Below, piece after piece: positions 8,026-18,730 of a stretch of 64,000 nt of DNA (the stretch's first letter is position 1; each line of letters starts with the position of its first letter). The position numbers were made by a program, and so were the translations under genes. The notes beneath the pieces are model-generated. The model saw nothing but the letters and a program-made list of their open reading frames with translations. It had not been told where the DNA came from and ran no database searches. Source of the DNA: Mycolicibacterium hassiacum DSM 44199 (GTDB lineage: Bacteria; Actinomycetota; Actinomycetes; Mycobacteriales; Mycobacteriaceae); NCBI RefSeq assembly GCF_900603025.1, contig NZ_LR026975.1, positions 3,844,001 to 3,908,000 on the forward strand, read 5' to 3'.

Positions 8026-8475
8026 ATGATCGTCTTCGTCACGCTGCTGGCCGGAACCCTGGCGGCCCGGCTGGCCGGCCTCGCCGGCGTCGAGTTCCTG
8101 GACAGCTGGCCGTCGGCCATCGCGATCGGGCTGGCCGCGATGTTCACGATGACCGGTATCGCCCACTTCGTGAACCCGCGGCGGCGCGACCTGATCGCCA
8201 TCGTGCCGCCGGGCCTGCCGCGGCCCGCGCTGCTGGTGACCATCACCGGCGTGCTGGAGCTGGTGGGCGCGGCCGGCCTGGTATATGCACCGACGCGCAC
8301 CGTCGCCGCGGTGTGTCTTTTCGTGTTGATGCTGGCCATGTTCCCGGCCAACGTCTACGCCGCACGGATGCCCAACCCGCCGAAGTCGATGACCACCCGG
8401 CTCGGGTTGCGCACCGCCGAACAGGGCGTGTTCCTAGCCGCTGCCCTCGCCGTCGGCCTTGGCGGCATTCAGTAG
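8026..8475 (+). CDS. DoxX family integral membrane protein
   Basis: A 149-residue membrane protein with about four hydrophobic helices and the DoxX-type segment TMTGIAHFVNPRRRDLIAIVPP. DoxX-like proteins sit in the cytoplasmic membrane; some act with oxidoreductases in redox homeostasis, but the exact job of this subgroup is not known. ATG at 8026 is chosen over the one at 8014 because GAGG lies 6 bases upstream of it. It is divergent from the TetR-GPx pair and shares its control region. The 3' end overlaps the convergent ptrB gene by 42 bases. Confidence 0.82.
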   Translation: MIVFVTLLAGTLAARLAGLAGVEFLDSWPSAIAIGLAAMFTMTGIAHFVNPRRRDLIAIVPPGLPRPALLVTITGVLELVGAAGLVYAPTRTVAAVCLFVLMLAMFPANVYAARMPNPPKSMTTRLGLRTAEQGVFLAAALAVGLGGIQ

Positions 8476-10539
8476 CCACGCGTACTGGAACGCCGTCTCC
8501 TTCCAGCGCTCGTACCGTCCGCTGAGCCCACCGTGACCGGCGTGCATCTCGGTCTTCAACAGCACCGGGTTGTCGTCGGTCTTGGTGTGCCTAAGGGCTG
8601 CAATCCATTTCGCCGGTTCCACATACAGCACCCGGGTGTCGTTGAGCGACGTCATCGCCAGGATCGGCGGATAGTTCCTGGCCGCGACGTTCTCGTACGG
8701 CGAGTACGACTTCATGTAGTCGTAGACCGCCTTGTCCTCCAACGGATTTCCCCACTCGTCCCATTCGGTGACGGTCAACGGCAGCGACGGGTCGAGGATG
8801 GTGGTCAGCGGGTCGACGAACGGCACGACGGCCAGGATGCCGGCGAACAGTTCGGGCGCCATGTTGGCGACCGCCCCGACCAGCAGTCCCCCGGCACTGC
8901 CGCCGTAGGCGACCATGTTCTCCGGCCGGGTCACCCCCGACTCGACGAGATGACGCGCCACGGCGATAAAGTCGGTGAAGGTGTTCTTCTTGTTCAGCAG
9001 CTTGCCCTGCTCGTACCACTGGCGGCCCATCTCGCCGCCGCCCCGGACATGCGCGACCGCGAACACCATGCCCCGGTCCAGCAGCGACAGCCGGGCGATC
9101 GAGAACCGCGGATCCTCGCAGGCCTCATAGGCCCCGTAGCCGTACAGCAGCAGCGGCGCAGGGTACTGCACCCCGACGCGCTGAACGATGGAGATCGGGA
9201 TGCGGGTGCCGTCATCGGCGACCGCCCAGTCGCGCCGCTCGGTGTAGTCCTCGGGCCGGAAGTCGCCCAGCACCGGCTGTTCGCGCAACAGCGTGCGCTC
9301 ACCGGTCTGCAGATCCAGGTCGTAGATCCGCACCGGGGTGACGAACGACGTGGTCCCGATCCGCAGCTTGGGCGCGTCCCAGTTCGGGTTGCCGGCCAGC
9401 CCGGCCGACATCAGCTCGGACTCGAAGGTCAGCTCCTCGGGCCGCCCGTAGCTGCCGTCGTCGTTGATCCGCCACAACTGGATCCGCGGCAATGCCTCGC
9501 GGCGGTAGCCGACCACCAGCAGCCGCGCGAACGCGTCGACCGAGTCCAGCCGCACGTCGTCGCGGTGCTCGATGAGGGTCCGCGTCGCCTGCGGATCCCG
9601 CACCGGCGCCTCGACCAGCGTGAAGTTCTCGGCGCCGTCGTTGTGCAGGATCAAAAACCGGTCCTCACCGCCGACCACGGCGTGCTCGACGGAGTACTCG
9701 ACGCGTTCCCGGCGCGGCCAGACCACACGGAACTCGGCCTGCGGGTCGGCGGCGTCGCCGTAGCGGACCTCGGAGGTGATCGAGCTTCCCGCGGCGATGA
9801 GGATGAACCGGTCGCTGCGGGTACGGCCGACCCCCAGCCAGAACCGTTCGTCGGGCTCGTAGTAGACCCGCTCGGCTTCCCGGCCCGAACCGATGCGGTG
9901 CCGCCACACGGTGTCCGGCCGCCAGGCGTCGTCGACCGTCGTGTAGTAGACGGTGCGGTTGTCGGCCGCCCAGGTCACCCCGGCGCTGATCCCGGTGATC
10001 TCGTCGGGGTAGAGCTCACCGGTGCGAAGATCCTTGAACCGCAACGTGTAGCGCTCGTCACCGGTGGTGTCGACGGAGTAGGCCAGGATGTTGCCGTCCA
10101 GGCTCACCGCCGCAGCTCCCAGCGCGAAGAACTCGTGCCCCTCGGCTTCGGCGTTCTCGTCGAGCAGCACCTGCTCGCCGGGGATCTCGGTGGTCTCGTC
10201 GAACACCGGCGGCGTCCAGTCCGCCGGATCGCTCACCGGGCACCGGCAGTGCACGTTGTACTGCTTACCCTCGAAGCTGCGGGCGTAGTACCACCACCGG
10301 TCACGGCGGACCGGCACCGACAGGTCGGTCTCCTTGGTGCGGGCCTTGATCTCGTCGAAGATCTTCTGCCGCAACGACTCCAGCGGTGCAGTGACGTGTT
10401 CGGTGTAGGCGTTCTCGGCTTCGAGGTACTCCTTCACCGCCGGGTCGGACTTGTCGCGCAGCCACTCGTAGGGGTCGATGAAGACGTCGCCGTGGTGTTC
10501 GCGGCGATGTTCGATGCGTTTGGCGATCGGAGGTTTCAC
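8434..10539 (-). CDS. ptrB: Oligopeptidase B / protease II (S9 prolyl oligopeptidase family)
   Basis: A 701-residue cytosolic serine peptidase. An N-terminal segment ([21 protein letters not shown]) and beta-propeller are followed by the catalytic alpha/beta-hydrolase domain. The nucleophile is the Ser in [11 protein letters not shown], the acid the Asp in [12 protein letters not shown], the base the His in MHAGHGG. Oligopeptidase B cuts short peptides after basic residues. The GTG start overlaps the purC stop in GTGA, so it is coupled to purC. In M. tuberculosis H37Rv the same gene is annotated in two pieces (ptrBa/ptrBb); here one intact frame covers it. The 3' end overlaps the convergent DoxX gene. 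Confidence 0.94.
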   Translation of the reverse strand: MKPPIAKRIEHRREHHGDVFIDPYEWLRDKSDPAVKEYLEAENAYTEHVTAPLESLRQKIFDEIKARTKETDLSVPVRRDRWWYYARSFEGKQYNVHCRCPVSDPADWTPPVFDETTEIPGEQVLLDENAEAEGHEFFALGAAAVSLDGNILAYSVDTTGDERYTLRFKDLRTGELYPDEITGISAGVTWAADNRTVYYTTVDDAWRPDTVWRHRIGSGREAERVYYEPDERFWLGVGRTRSDRFILIAAGSSITSEVRYGDAADPQAEFRVVWPRRERVEYSVEHAVVGGEDRFLILHNDGAENFTLVEAPVRDPQATRTLIEHRDDVRLDSVDAFARLLVVGYRREALPRIQLWRINDDGSYGRPEELTFESELMSAGLAGNPNWDAPKLRIGTTSFVTPVRIYDLDLQTGERTLLREQPVLGDFRPEDYTERRDWAVADDGTRIPISIVQRVGVQYPAPLLLYGYGAYEACEDPRFSIARLSLLDRGMVFAVAHVRGGGEMGRQWYEQGKLLNKKNTFTDFIAVARHLVESGVTRPENMVAYGGSAGGLLVGAVANMAPELFAGILAVVPFVDPLTTILDPSLPLTVTEWDEWGNPLEDKAVYDYMKSYSPYENVAARNYPPILAMTSLNDTRVLYVEPAKWIAALRHTKTDDNPVLLKTEMHAGHGGLSGRYERWKETAFQYAWLLNAAKADGEGSG

Positions 10540-11429
10540 GCGTCGGAACCAATCCAGTCGTCGAACTTCAGTCCTGAGATACGTTCGTAGGCCTCGATAT
10601 AACGGGCCCGGGTGGCCTCGACAATGTGGGTCGGCAGGGGTGGCGGCGGGGTGTTGGAGGTGCGGTCCCAGCCGGACTCCGGCCCGGTCAGCCAGTTGCG
10701 CACGAACTGCTTGTCGAAGCTCTCCTGCACCACACCCTCGCGGTAGTTGTCCGCGCTCCAGTAGCGCGACGAGTCCGGGGTGAAGACCTCGTCGGCCAAC
10801 CGCAGGGTGCCGTCCTTGTCGACGCCGAACTCGAACTTGGTGTCGGCGACGATGATGCCCTTGCTCAGCGCGTGGTCGGCGCCCTGCTGGTAGATGCGCA
10901 GCGTGACATCGCGCAGTTCCTGCGCCCGCTCCGCGCCGATCAACCGGACCACATCGTCGAAGGTGATGTTCTCGTCGTGGGCGCCGAGTTCGGCCTTGGT
11001 GGCCGGGGTGAACAGCGGCCGGTCGAATCTGCTGGCCTCCACCAGCCCGGGCGGCAACTCGATGCCGCACACCTTGCCGGTGCGCTGGTAGTCGAGCAGC
11101 CCGGAGCCGGTCAGGTAGCCGCGCGCCACCGCTTCCACCGGAAGCATCTCGAGCTCCTGGACGACCAGCGCGCGGCCCAGCACCTCCGCGGGAATGCGCT
11201 CGTCGTCGGGTGGGCCGGCCAGATGGTTGGGCGCATCGACCAGGTCGAAGAAGAACACGCTCATCGCGGTCAGGATGCGGCCCTTGTCGGGGATGACGGT
11301 GTCGAGGATGTAGTCGAATGCCGAGATCCGGTCGGTGGCGACGAACAGCAGGTGCTCGTCGTCGACGCGGTACAACTCGCGGACCTTGCCGCTGGCCAGA
11401 TGCTGGTAGTCGGACAGAGCGGGGCGCAC
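10536..11429 (-). CDS. purC: Phosphoribosylaminoimidazole-succinocarboxamide synthase (SAICAR synthetase)
   Basis: A 297-residue enzyme that joins CAIR and aspartate with ATP in purine synthesis. Family signatures are [12 protein letters not shown] near the start (nucleotide lid), [15 protein letters not shown] and DTKFEFGVD with [11 protein letters not shown] in the C-terminal half. Length is typical of the eukaryote-like long bacterial form. GTG start ([11 protein letters not shown]). Followed by ptrB with a 4-base overlap. Confidence 0.97.
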   Translation of the reverse strand: MRPALSDYQHLASGKVRELYRVDDEHLLFVATDRISAFDYILDTVIPDKGRILTAMSVFFFDLVDAPNHLAGPPDDERIPAEVLGRALVVQELEMLPVEAVARGYLTGSGLLDYQRTGKVCGIELPPGLVEASRFDRPLFTPATKAELGAHDENITFDDVVRLIGAERAQELRDVTLRIYQQGADHALSKGIIVADTKFEFGVDKDGTLRLADEVFTPDSSRYWSADNYREGVVQESFDKQFVRNWLTGPESGWDRTSNTPPPPLPTHIVEATRARYIEAYERISGLKFDDWIGSDA

Positions 11430-11459
11430 CGGGCCAGCCTATCGGGCAGCATCGGCTGC

Positions 11460-12080
11460 ATGAGATCGCGGTTTGTCCCCTACGCCAGAACCCCGTGGCG
11501 GCTGCTGGCGCAGCTGTTCAGCGACGTCGTGGTGATCGTGTGGTCGGCGGCGTGGGTGCTGGTCGGCATCGCCGTGCAGGCAGCGGTGTCGTCGATCGCC
11601 GACGTCGGCCGGCGGGTGCACACGGGTGCCACCGGGGTGTCGGAGAGCCTCAGCGACGCCGGCGACAGCACCGACAGGGTGCCGTGGATCGGCGACTCGC
11701 TGGCCCGGCCGCTGCGCGCGGCCAGCGAGGCCGCGCTCGATATCGCCGCCGCCGGGCACAACCTCGACACCACCGCGTCGTGGCTGGCGTGGGTGCTGGC
11801 CGCGGCGGTGGCGGCCCCGCCGATCCTGTTCGTCGCGATGCCGTGGCTGGTGCTGCGGGGGCGGTTCGCGCGCCGCAAGTGGGTAACGGTCGGGTTGGCC
11901 CGCACCCCGGCCGGGGAGCAGCTGCTGGCGCTGCGGGCGCTGACCAACCGGCCGCTGGCGAAGCTGGTGACGGTGCACGACGACCCGGTGGGCGCCTGGC
12001 GCCGGCACGATCCGGACGCGATCGCCGGGCTGGCCGCCCTGGAGCTGCGCGCCGCCGGGGTGGCCGTCAGCCGACGCTGA
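11460..12080 (+). CDS. Conserved mycobacterial membrane protein of unknown function
   Basis: A 206-residue protein with two predicted transmembrane helices, around residues 17-42 (LFSDVVVIVWSAAWVLVGI) and about 108-130 (WLAWVLAAAVAAPPILFVAM). The intervening domain of about 65 residues is probably extracytoplasmic, and the C-terminal part is basic and likely cytosolic. No known domain was recognised. Its size and position between purC and cyp126 match Rv0779c. ATG at 11460 is the first start not overlapping purC. The end overlaps the convergent transporter gene by 14 bases. Confidence 0.75.
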   Translation: MRSRFVPYARTPWRLLAQLFSDVVVIVWSAAWVLVGIAVQAAVSSIADVGRRVHTGATGVSESLSDAGDSTDRVPWIGDSLARPLRAASEAALDIAAAGHNLDTTASWLAWVLAAAVAAPPILFVAMPWLVLRGRFARRKWVTVGLARTPAGEQLLALRALTNRPLAKLVTVHDDPVGAWRRHDPDAIAGLAALELRAAGVAVSRR

Positions 12081-13008
12081 GTGTGCCGCGGCGCGCCGAC
12101 GCCAACGCGACGACGACCCAGGCCGCCAGGGCGATCCACGGGAACAGCGCCGACACGTCCGCCAGCCACCGCCACCCGGTCTCGACGCTCATCGCGTAGG
12201 TGGCCGACGAGTACATCCCGAGCGGGAATACCGCGGGCCAGCCGAGCGCGATGCGGCACCGGATCGCCACCACCGTTAGCGGCACGATCCACGCCGTGGC
12301 GGTGACCCAGGTGGCGATCGTCACCGCGCGCACCCCGTCGGCGAACGGGCCGGCCGGCAGCATCGCGTGCAGGTGGTCCCCCGCCAACGTGGCGATCGCG
12401 ATACCGCCCATCAGAATCCACAGATCCGGGTGCGCGAGTTGGTTGAGCGCGGCGCCGCGTCGCACCCGCACCACGATCAGACCGGTCATGAACAGGTACA
12501 CCGCGATGCCCAGCACCCAGAACAGCGCCGCGCAGAACAGCAGCTGCAGGCTCGCCGACACGATCGCCAGCCCCGAGGTCGCCACCGCGGCCAACTCCCA
12601 GGACCCGCGGGCGCGCAGGTCGCCGATATGCCGCCGGACGGTGCGGACCGCGGCCGGCGCCAGCGACAGCCACCCCTGCAGCGCCATCGCGGCCAGCACC
12701 CAGGGCAGCACGCGGTGCTCGGACAGCCGTGCCGCGACCACCGCGCAGGCCGCCACATAGGTGAACAACGCCGACACGGTGTCCGGATCGCCGAGGTCGA
12801 GACGCGGCCACGCCCGGATCACCGCAACGATCAGCACCGGCAGCGCGGCCGCCGCGATGACCATCAGCCCGTCGCTGAGCAGGCGGTAGCCGTGGTCCGC
12901 GGCTGCGATCGACACGATGCCGGTGGCCATCACCACCGCGAACACATCGGGTTTCACCTCGCGCCGAGCCCCTCGATCGGGGTGATCGCCGGCGGTTTCG
13001 CCCATCAT
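12067..13008 (-). CDS. TDT/SLAC1-like transporter (tellurite-resistance/dicarboxylate carrier family)
   Basis: A 313-residue membrane protein with roughly ten hydrophobic helices. The segment [17 protein letters not shown] near the N-terminus and the regular helix spacing match the TDT (tellurite resistance/dicarboxylate transporter) family, whose bacterial members form SLAC1-like anion channels or C4-dicarboxylate and sulfite carriers. Substrate is undetermined. The ATG at 13008 is chosen because it overlaps the cyp126 stop in ATGA. It is the last gene of a purB-cyp126-transporter chain in which each neighbouring pair overlaps by 4 bases. Confidence 0.8.
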   Translation of the reverse strand: MMGETAGDHPDRGARREVKPDVFAVVMATGIVSIAAADHGYRLLSDGLMVIAAAALPVLIVAVIRAWPRLDLGDPDTVSALFTYVAACAVVAARLSEHRVLPWVLAAMALQGWLSLAPAAVRTVRRHIGDLRARGSWELAAVATSGLAIVSASLQLLFCAALFWVLGIAVYLFMTGLIVVRVRRGAALNQLAHPDLWILMGGIAIATLAGDHLHAMLPAGPFADGVRAVTIATWVTATAWIVPLTVVAIRCRIALGWPAVFPLGMYSSATYAMSVETGWRWLADVSALFPWIALAAWVVVALASARRGTLSVG

Positions 13009-14264
13009 CGCCGCAGTTCGACCACCAGATGACGAATCCCGGTGTGGCGGTTGCTGCGGGCCCACTCCACCGGCTGCACCAGCCGCGCCGAGGAGAACCG
13101 GCTCAGCAGCTCCTCGAACAGCACCCGCAACTCCAGCCGCGCCAGGTTGGCTCCCAGGCAGTAGTGGATGCCATGACCGAACCCCAAGTGCGGGTTCGGT
13201 TTACGGGTGATGTCGAACACGTCGGGGTCGGTGAACACCGCCGGATCGCGATTGGCCGAACCCTCCCAGATCTGCACCTTCTGGCCGGCGCGGATCGCGC
13301 ACCCCCCGAGCTCGGTGTCACGGGTGGCGGTACGCCGTTTCGACGGCGACGGCGAGGTCCACCGCACGATCTCCTCCACCGCGGTCGGCAACAGCTCGGG
13401 ATCGTCGCGCAGCAGCCGCAGCTGATCGGGATGTTCGATCAGCGCCAGCAGGCCACCGGCGATCGCGTTGCGGGTGGTCTCCGCGCCCGCGCTGAACAGC
13501 AGGCTGAAGAACAGGTAGAGCTCCAGATCCGACAGCGTCGCGTCCTCGACCGACGCGTTGGCCACCACCGACAGCATGTCGTCGGTCGGGTTCGCGCGCT
13601 TGGCGGCGATCAGCTCCATCCCGTAGCCGTACATCCGCGAGCCGGCCTCCTCCGGCGTCAGCTGACGCAACGCCGCCCGGCGCGACCCGCCGAAGTCGAA
13701 CTGCGGCTCGATCGCCTCGAACAGCCAGTGCCGCTCGGACTCCGGCACCCCAAGCAGGATGCAGATCATCTGCATCGGCAGCTCGGCGGCGACGTCGACG
13801 AGGAAGTCGAACGGTTCGCCCGGCTGCACCGCGTCCAGCAGCCGCCGCGCCCGCGCCCGCAGATCGTCCTCGACCCGCTTGACCATCCGCGGGGTAAGCC
13901 CGGAGCTGACCAGCCGGCGGATCCGGGCGTGCCGCGGGTCGTCCATCATGTTGAGCACCTGCCCGGCGATGGACAGATCCTGCAGCAGGGTGCCGCCGTA
14001 GGGTCGGGAGCCGCCGGTCACCGATGAATAGGTGGCCGGATCCCGAAGGACGGCAAAGGTTTCGGCGTAGCTCGCCACCGACCAGAACCCCTCCCCGTCG
14101 GGGGTGTGCTCGGTGGGCTCGTGCCAGTACACCGGCGCCTCGCGCCGGTGGATGGCGAACAGATGGTGCGGGAAACCGTCGGCGAAGTTGTCCAGGTCGG
14201 TGAAGTCGATCTCGGCCAACCGGGTTGACCGGCCGGTCGCTGACTGCTCCGACCCGCGGGTCAT
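13005..14264 (-). CDS. cyp126: Cytochrome P450 CYP126
   Basis: A 419-residue soluble P450. The I-helix oxygen-activation motif is [11 protein letters not shown], the K-helix ExxR is EEIVRW (E..R), and the heme thiolate is C369 in [17 protein letters not shown]. It is assigned to CYP126 by sequence and by its position next to purB, as in M. tuberculosis (Rv0778). CYP126 is known to bind azoles, but its physiological substrate is unresolved. Start ATG overlaps the purB stop by 4 bases and its stop overlaps the TDT start by 4 bases, so it is translated as part of the purB transcript. Confidence 0.93.
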   Translation of the reverse strand: MTRGSEQSATGRSTRLAEIDFTDLDNFADGFPHHLFAIHRREAPVYWHEPTEHTPDGEGFWSVASYAETFAVLRDPATYSSVTGGSRPYGGTLLQDLSIAGQVLNMMDDPRHARIRRLVSSGLTPRMVKRVEDDLRARARRLLDAVQPGEPFDFLVDVAAELPMQMICILLGVPESERHWLFEAIEPQFDFGGSRRAALRQLTPEEAGSRMYGYGMELIAAKRANPTDDMLSVVANASVEDATLSDLELYLFFSLLFSAGAETTRNAIAGGLLALIEHPDQLRLLRDDPELLPTAVEEIVRWTSPSPSKRRTATRDTELGGCAIRAGQKVQIWEGSANRDPAVFTDPDVFDITRKPNPHLGFGHGIHYCLGANLARLELRVLFEELLSRFSSARLVQPVEWARSNRHTGIRHLVVELRR

Positions 14265-15679
14265 AAGATCGCGCCCGAGGTGTACTTGGCGGCTTCGGGA
14301 TACTGGGCGACCAGTCGCTCGACCGCCTCGACGACCTTGTCGACCTGATCACCGGCCATGCCGGTGAACGCCTGTCGGTCGGCCAGCACGTCCTCGAGCG
14401 CGACCCGGTCCAGCGGCAGCCGCGGATCGGCGGCCAGCCGGTCCAGCAGGTCGGGTTCGGCGCCCTGTTCGCGCATCGCGAGCGCGACGGCCACGGCGTG
14501 CTCCTTGATGACCTCGTGGGCGGTCTCGCGGCCGACGCCGGCGCGCACCGCGGCGATCAGGATCCGGGTGGTGGCCAGGAACGGCAGGTAGCGGTCGAGC
14601 TCGCGCTGGATCACCGCCGGGTATGCGCCGAACTCGTCGAGCACGGTCAGGAAGGTCTCGATCTGCCCGTCGATGGCGAAGAAGGCGTCCGGCAGGGCCA
14701 CCCGGCGCACCACCGAGCAGAACACGTCGCCCTCGTTCCACTGGGCGCCGGCCAGTTCGGCGGCCATCGAGGCGTACCCGCGCAGCACCACCTGCAGGCC
14801 GTTGACCCGCTCGCAGGAGCGGGTGTTCATCTTGTGCGGCATCGCCGAGGAGCCCACCTGTCCGGGGGCGAACCCCTCGGTGACCAGTTCGTGGCCGGCC
14901 ATCAGCCGGATGGTGTGGGCCAGCGAGGACGGTCCGGCGCCGAGCTGGACCAGCGCGGAGATCACCTCGTGGTCCAGTGACCGCGGGTACACCTGCCCGA
15001 CGCTGGTGAGGATCTCGGTGAAGCCCAGGAACTCGGCGATCCGCCGTTCCAGCTCGGCGACCTTGGCGGCGTCCCCGCCGAACAGGTCGAGCATGTCCTG
15101 CGCGGTGCCCATCGGGCCCTTGATGCCGCGCAGCGGGTAGCGGTCGACGAGTTCGCGCAGCCGGGTGAGGGCGACGAGCATCTCCTCGGCGGCCGAGGCG
15201 AACCGCTTGCCCAGCGTGGTGGCCTGCGCGGCGACGTTGTGGCTGCGTCCGGCCATCACCAGGTCCCGGTAGCTGATCGCCCGCTCGGCCAGCCGCGCGA
15301 CCACCGCGACCCCGTGCGCGTGCACCAGTTCCAGCGCCCGCCGGACCTGCATCTGCTCGACGTTCTCGGTCAGGTCGCGGCTGGTCATGCCCTTGTGGAT
15401 GTGCTCGTGGCCGGCCAGCGCGTTGAACTCCTCGATGCGCGCCTTGACGTCGTGGCGCAGCACCCGCTCACGGGCGGCGATGGAGTCCAGGTCGACGTCC
15501 TCGAGCACGCGTTCGTAGTCGTCGATCACCCCGGCGGGGATATCGACCCCCAGCTCGGCCTGGGCGCGCAGCACCGCCAGCCACAGTCGGCGTTCCGCGA
15601 CGATCTTGGCCTCCGGCGACCAGATCGCCACCATCTCGTCGCTGGCGTACCGGCTGGCCAGCACGTTGGGGATCGTCAC
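14261..15679 (-). CDS. purB: Adenylosuccinate lyase
   Basis: A 472-residue member of the fumarase/aspartase superfamily that releases fumarate from SAICAR and from adenylosuccinate, acting twice in purine synthesis. The superfamily signature loop [10 protein letters not shown] carries the catalytic serine, and [12 protein letters not shown] and [12 protein letters not shown] supply substrate-binding residues. GTG start ([13 protein letters not shown]). First gene of the overlapping purB-cyp126-TDT chain; its start is 44 bases from the stop of the upstream permease gene, on the same strand. Confidence 0.97.
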   Translation of the reverse strand: MTIPNVLASRYASDEMVAIWSPEAKIVAERRLWLAVLRAQAELGVDIPAGVIDDYERVLEDVDLDSIAARERVLRHDVKARIEEFNALAGHEHIHKGMTSRDLTENVEQMQVRRALELVHAHGVAVVARLAERAISYRDLVMAGRSHNVAAQATTLGKRFASAAEEMLVALTRLRELVDRYPLRGIKGPMGTAQDMLDLFGGDAAKVAELERRIAEFLGFTEILTSVGQVYPRSLDHEVISALVQLGAGPSSLAHTIRLMAGHELVTEGFAPGQVGSSAMPHKMNTRSCERVNGLQVVLRGYASMAAELAGAQWNEGDVFCSVVRRVALPDAFFAIDGQIETFLTVLDEFGAYPAVIQRELDRYLPFLATTRILIAAVRAGVGRETAHEVIKEHAVAVALAMREQGAEPDLLDRLAADPRLPLDRVALEDVLADRQAFTGMAGDQVDKVVEAVERLVAQYPEAAKYTSGAIL

Positions 15680-15723
15680 AGCCCCTCAGCTTACGGCGCG
15701 CGCGATCGGCCGGGCGAACCCGC

Positions 15724-17154
15724 TCAGTCGCGTTGGGCCAGCTCGGTGGGGTCGACGATGCCGTGCGTGTGCACCCCCAGCCGGCGATTGATCAGCATCG
15801 TGACGAAGAACAGCAGCACGCCGATGCCCAGCAGCAGCAGCGCCACGCTGTACTCGGCCCAGGTGTGCCCGAAGATCACCAGATACAGCGAGGAGATGAA
15901 GCCGATCACCGGCAACGCGGTGGGTGTGGTGAAGTGCCGGCCGCTGGTCTGCAGGTCGCGGCGCAGCACCAGCACCGCGACGTTGACCACCGCGAACACC
16001 GCCAACAGCAGCAGCGCGGTGGTGGCGCCGAGGACCCGGATGGTCTCCTCCCCGGCCACCGCGGTGACGTAGATGATCAGCCCGAACGCGATGACGGTGG
16101 TGAAGATGATGGCCACCCACGGGGTTCGGGTGCGCGGATGCACCCGGCCGAGCACCGGTGGCAGCACGTGCTGGCGGGCCATCCCGTAGATCAGCCGGCT
16201 GGCCATCAGCATGTTGATCAGCGCCGTGTTGGACACCGCGAACATCGAGATGAACGGCAGGATGTGCTCGATCGGCAGACCGGGCGCTCCCGCCTTGACC
16301 ACGTCCACCAGCGGGGTCTCGCTGGCCTTCAACTCGCCGATCGGCACCAGCGCCACCGCCACGATCGAGACCAGGACGTAGACCACGCCGGCGATCGTCA
16401 GTCCGCTCAACAGGATTCGCGGGAAGATCCGCACCGGGTCCTTGGTCTCCTCGGCCATGTTGACCGAGTCCTCGAAGCCGACCATGGCGAAGAACGCCAG
16501 CGCGGTCGAGGCGGTGACGGCCATGAACACGCTTTTGTCCGAAGCGGTTTCGAAGGCCACGATCCGGGAGAAGTCCACATCGACGCTGCGGGTGAAAGCC
16601 CAGACGCCGACGAGGATCACCATCATGAGGCCGCTGATCTCGATGATGGTCAGACCGACGTTGAGTTTGACGCTCTCGCTGACACCGCGCAGGTTCACCG
16701 CCGCGAGCAGGCCCATGAACACCAGCGCCACCGCCGCCACCCCGACGGTCCCCCACTCCGGACCGATGCCCAGCCCGACCAGTCCCTGCTCGAAGTTGGC
16801 GGCGAAGGTCCGGGAGGCGGTGGAAGCCGAGGTGATTCCCGAGCACATCACCACGAACGCGACCAGGAACGTGACGAACGGTTTGCCGAACGCCTTGTGC
16901 GCGTACAACGCCGCACCCGCGGCCTGCGGGTACTTGGTGACCAGCTCGAGGTAGCTGAACGCGGTGATGGCCGCGATGAAGAACGCGATGAGGAACGGAA
17001 GCCACGCTGCCCCACCGACTTCGGCGGCCACCTTGCCGGTGAGCGCGTAGACGCCGGTGCCCAGCACATCGCCGACGATGAACAACAACAGCAAACCCGG
17101 GCCTATGACCCGTCGCAGCTCCGGCTGGTTCGCGACGGGGGCCGGCTTGCTCAT
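15724..17154 (-). CDS. APC-superfamily amino acid permease
   Basis: A 476-residue polytopic protein with about twelve hydrophobic helices. The first helix GLLLLFIVGDVLGTGVYALT has the glycine-rich unwound segment of APC transporters, and the cytoplasmic RLIYGMARQHVLPPVLGRVH loop is typical of amino acid permeases. It should import an amino acid or polyamine by proton symport; specificity is not readable. It follows the TetR gene by 15 bases on the same strand, so that regulator is the likely controller. Confidence 0.88.
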   Translation of the reverse strand: MSKPAPVANQPELRRVIGPGLLLLFIVGDVLGTGVYALTGKVAAEVGGAAWLPFLIAFFIAAITAFSYLELVTKYPQAAGAALYAHKAFGKPFVTFLVAFVVMCSGITSASTASRTFAANFEQGLVGLGIGPEWGTVGVAAVALVFMGLLAAVNLRGVSESVKLNVGLTIIEISGLMMVILVGVWAFTRSVDVDFSRIVAFETASDKSVFMAVTASTALAFFAMVGFEDSVNMAEETKDPVRIFPRILLSGLTIAGVVYVLVSIVAVALVPIGELKASETPLVDVVKAGAPGLPIEHILPFISMFAVSNTALINMLMASRLIYGMARQHVLPPVLGRVHPRTRTPWVAIIFTTVIAFGLIIYVTAVAGEETIRVLGATTALLLLAVFAVVNVAVLVLRRDLQTSGRHFTTPTALPVIGFISSLYLVIFGHTWAEYSVALLLLGIGVLLFFVTMLINRRLGVHTHGIVDPTELAQRD

Positions 17155-17169
17155 CTGCCTCCTCGGCGG

Positions 17170-17802
17170 CTAGTGCACCTGCGCTACCCGATCGTCGATC
17201 GGTGCCAACACATCTATCACGTCGATCAGCGTCGCGCGGGCTTGCGTACGCGGATCGTCGGCGCCGCCCACCAGTGCTGCCACCACCGCGCCGTCGACCG
17301 CCCGGACCAGGGCGCGCACCAACTCCGGGCGCACCGTCCGCCCCGACCGCTCGATCACCTCGATGACGGCCTCGGTGCGTTCTTCGAGGATGCGCCGCTC
17401 GATCTCGCGCAGCCCGGGCTGCCGGGCGCAGGCGATGTAACGCTCATAGCGCGAGATCAGCTGTTCGGTGACGCGCAGCCCGTTGCCCTCACCGACCAGC
17501 ACGTCCACCAGCACATCGGCGGTGCACTCCGCACCGCGCCGGCGGCGCGGCACCGCGGCCACCCGGGCGCGCAGCTGCTCGGTCTCGCGGCTGCCGGCGT
17601 ACTCGACGGCGTTGGCGATCAGGTCCTCGAGCGAGGAGAAGTAGTACGTGGTCGACGCCAGCGGCAATCCCGCTCGACGCGCCACCGCGCGATGGCGCAC
17701 CGCGTCGAAGCCGCCCTCGCACAGCAGATCCGCGGCAGCGCAAACCAGTGCGGAACGTCTGCGTTCCCCCTTTGGAGTGACCGCTGCTGTCACCTTTAGC
17801 AT
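17170..17802 (-). CDS. TetR family transcriptional regulator
   Basis: A 210-residue regulator using the ATG at 17802 (MLKVTAAVTPKGERRR). The helix-turn-helix lies at residues about 14-60, with VRHRAVARRAGLPLASTTYY and the FSSLEDLIANAV hinge. The C-terminal ligand domain has no recognisable relative. An in-frame start further upstream exists but reads into the divergent esterase leader and is not HTH-like. It is directly upstream of the permease on the same strand and divergent from the esterase, so either could be its target. Position suggests Rv0775, although the arrangement differs in detail. Confidence 0.85.
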   Translation of the reverse strand: MLKVTAAVTPKGERRRSALVCAAADLLCEGGFDAVRHRAVARRAGLPLASTTYYFSSLEDLIANAVEYAGSRETEQLRARVAAVPRRRRGAECTADVLVDVLVGEGNGLRVTEQLISRYERYIACARQPGLREIERRILEERTEAVIEVIERSGRTVRPELVRALVRAVDGAVVAALVGGADDPRTQARATLIDVIDVLAPIDDRVAQVH

Positions 17803-17911
17803 GGTGCCAGCCGAGAACGCCCGGCATTGCGAATTCGCCGAATCACCGCTCTCACCGGGTACTTTGCGTCCGCCCGGCGGTTGTCCGACGCCTTTTGGCA
17901 TGATGGCCGCC

Positions 17912-18730
17912 ATGTCGAAACTGAGCCGTCGCGATGCGCTGCGTCTCGGTATCGGGCTGGCCGCGACCGGGGTGGCGTTGACCGGATCGGCGTTGCCGCT
18001 GGCGTCCCGCGCCGCCGCGGCGCCGACCTATGTGGACGGCACGTTCGTCTCGGCGGCCCGCGGCGGGGTGCGCACCCACTGGGCCATCGCCCGGCCGCCC
18101 GGGCAGGACGGTCCGTTGCGGCCGGTCATCGCGCTGCACGGCAAGGGGCAGACGGCCGCGGATGTCATGGCCGGCGGCGTCGAACAGGGGCTGGCCCAGG
18201 CGGTCGAGGCGGGCCTGCCGCCGTTCGCGGTGGTCGCCGTCGACGGCGGTGGCGGCTACTGGCACAGGCGGGCATCCGGCGAGGACTCCGGCGCCATGGT
18301 GCTCACCGAACTGCTGCCGTTGCTCGACGAGCAGGGCCTGGACACCTCCCGGGTGGCGTTTCTGGGCTGGTCGATGGGCGGGTACGGCGCGCTGCTGCTG
18401 GGCGCCCGGCTGGGCCCGGCGCGCACCGCGGCGATCTGCGCGGTCAGCCCTGCGCTGTGGACCGCACCGGGGGCGGCGGCCCCGGGCGCGTTCGACGACG
18501 CCGCGGACTACCAGGCCAACAGCGTGTGGGGGTTGCCCGAGCTGAACGAGATCCCGCTGCGGATCGACTGCGGGACAGGCGACCCCTTCTACGCGGCGAC
18601 CAAACAGTTCGTCGCTCAGCTGGCCCGGCCACCGGCCGGTGGGTTCTCGCCCGGCGGCCACGATGCGGCGTTCTGGAGTTCGCAGTTGCCGGGCGAGATC
18701 GCCTGGCTGGCTCCGTTGCTGACGGCCTAG
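17912..18730 (+). CDS. Tat-exported alpha/beta-hydrolase (esterase family)
   Basis: A 272-residue hydrolase. The N-terminus [20 protein letters not shown] is a twin-arginine (Tat) signal, with cleavage expected near AAAA around residue 37. The nucleophile elbow is GWSMGGYGA with S154; the acid is probably the Asp of CGTGDPFY and the base the His of [10 protein letters not shown]. This resembles the esterase D/antigen-85-like fold and the Rv0774c extracellular esterase. The ATG at 17912 is favoured because it gives a standard Tat n-region; ATGs at 17900 and 17903 would add three or four residues. It converges on purD with a 4-base stop overlap. Confidence 0.85.
   Translation: MSKLSRRDALRLGIGLAATGVALTGSALPLASRAAAAPTYVDGTFVSAARGGVRTHWAIARPPGQDGPLRPVIALHGKGQTAADVMAGGVEQGLAQAVEAGLPPFAVVAVDGGGGYWHRRASGEDSGAMVLTELLPLLDEQGLDTSRVAFLGWSMGGYGALLLGARLGPARTAAICAVSPALWTAPGAAAPGAFDDAADYQANSVWGLPELNEIPLRIDCGTGDPFYAATKQFVAQLARPPAGGFSPGGHDAAFWSSQLPGEIAWLAPLLTA

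Noticed and set aside
8533..10590. A 685-codon plus-strand frame opposite ptrB
   Set aside because: Low-complexity antisense frame; the minus strand carries the complete S9 peptidase triad.
15733..17799. A 688-codon plus-strand frame opposite the permease and TetR genes
   Set aside because: Composition is His/Gln/Arg/Asp-rich without hydrophobic segments or motifs; the minus strand encodes a clear APC permease and a TetR protein.
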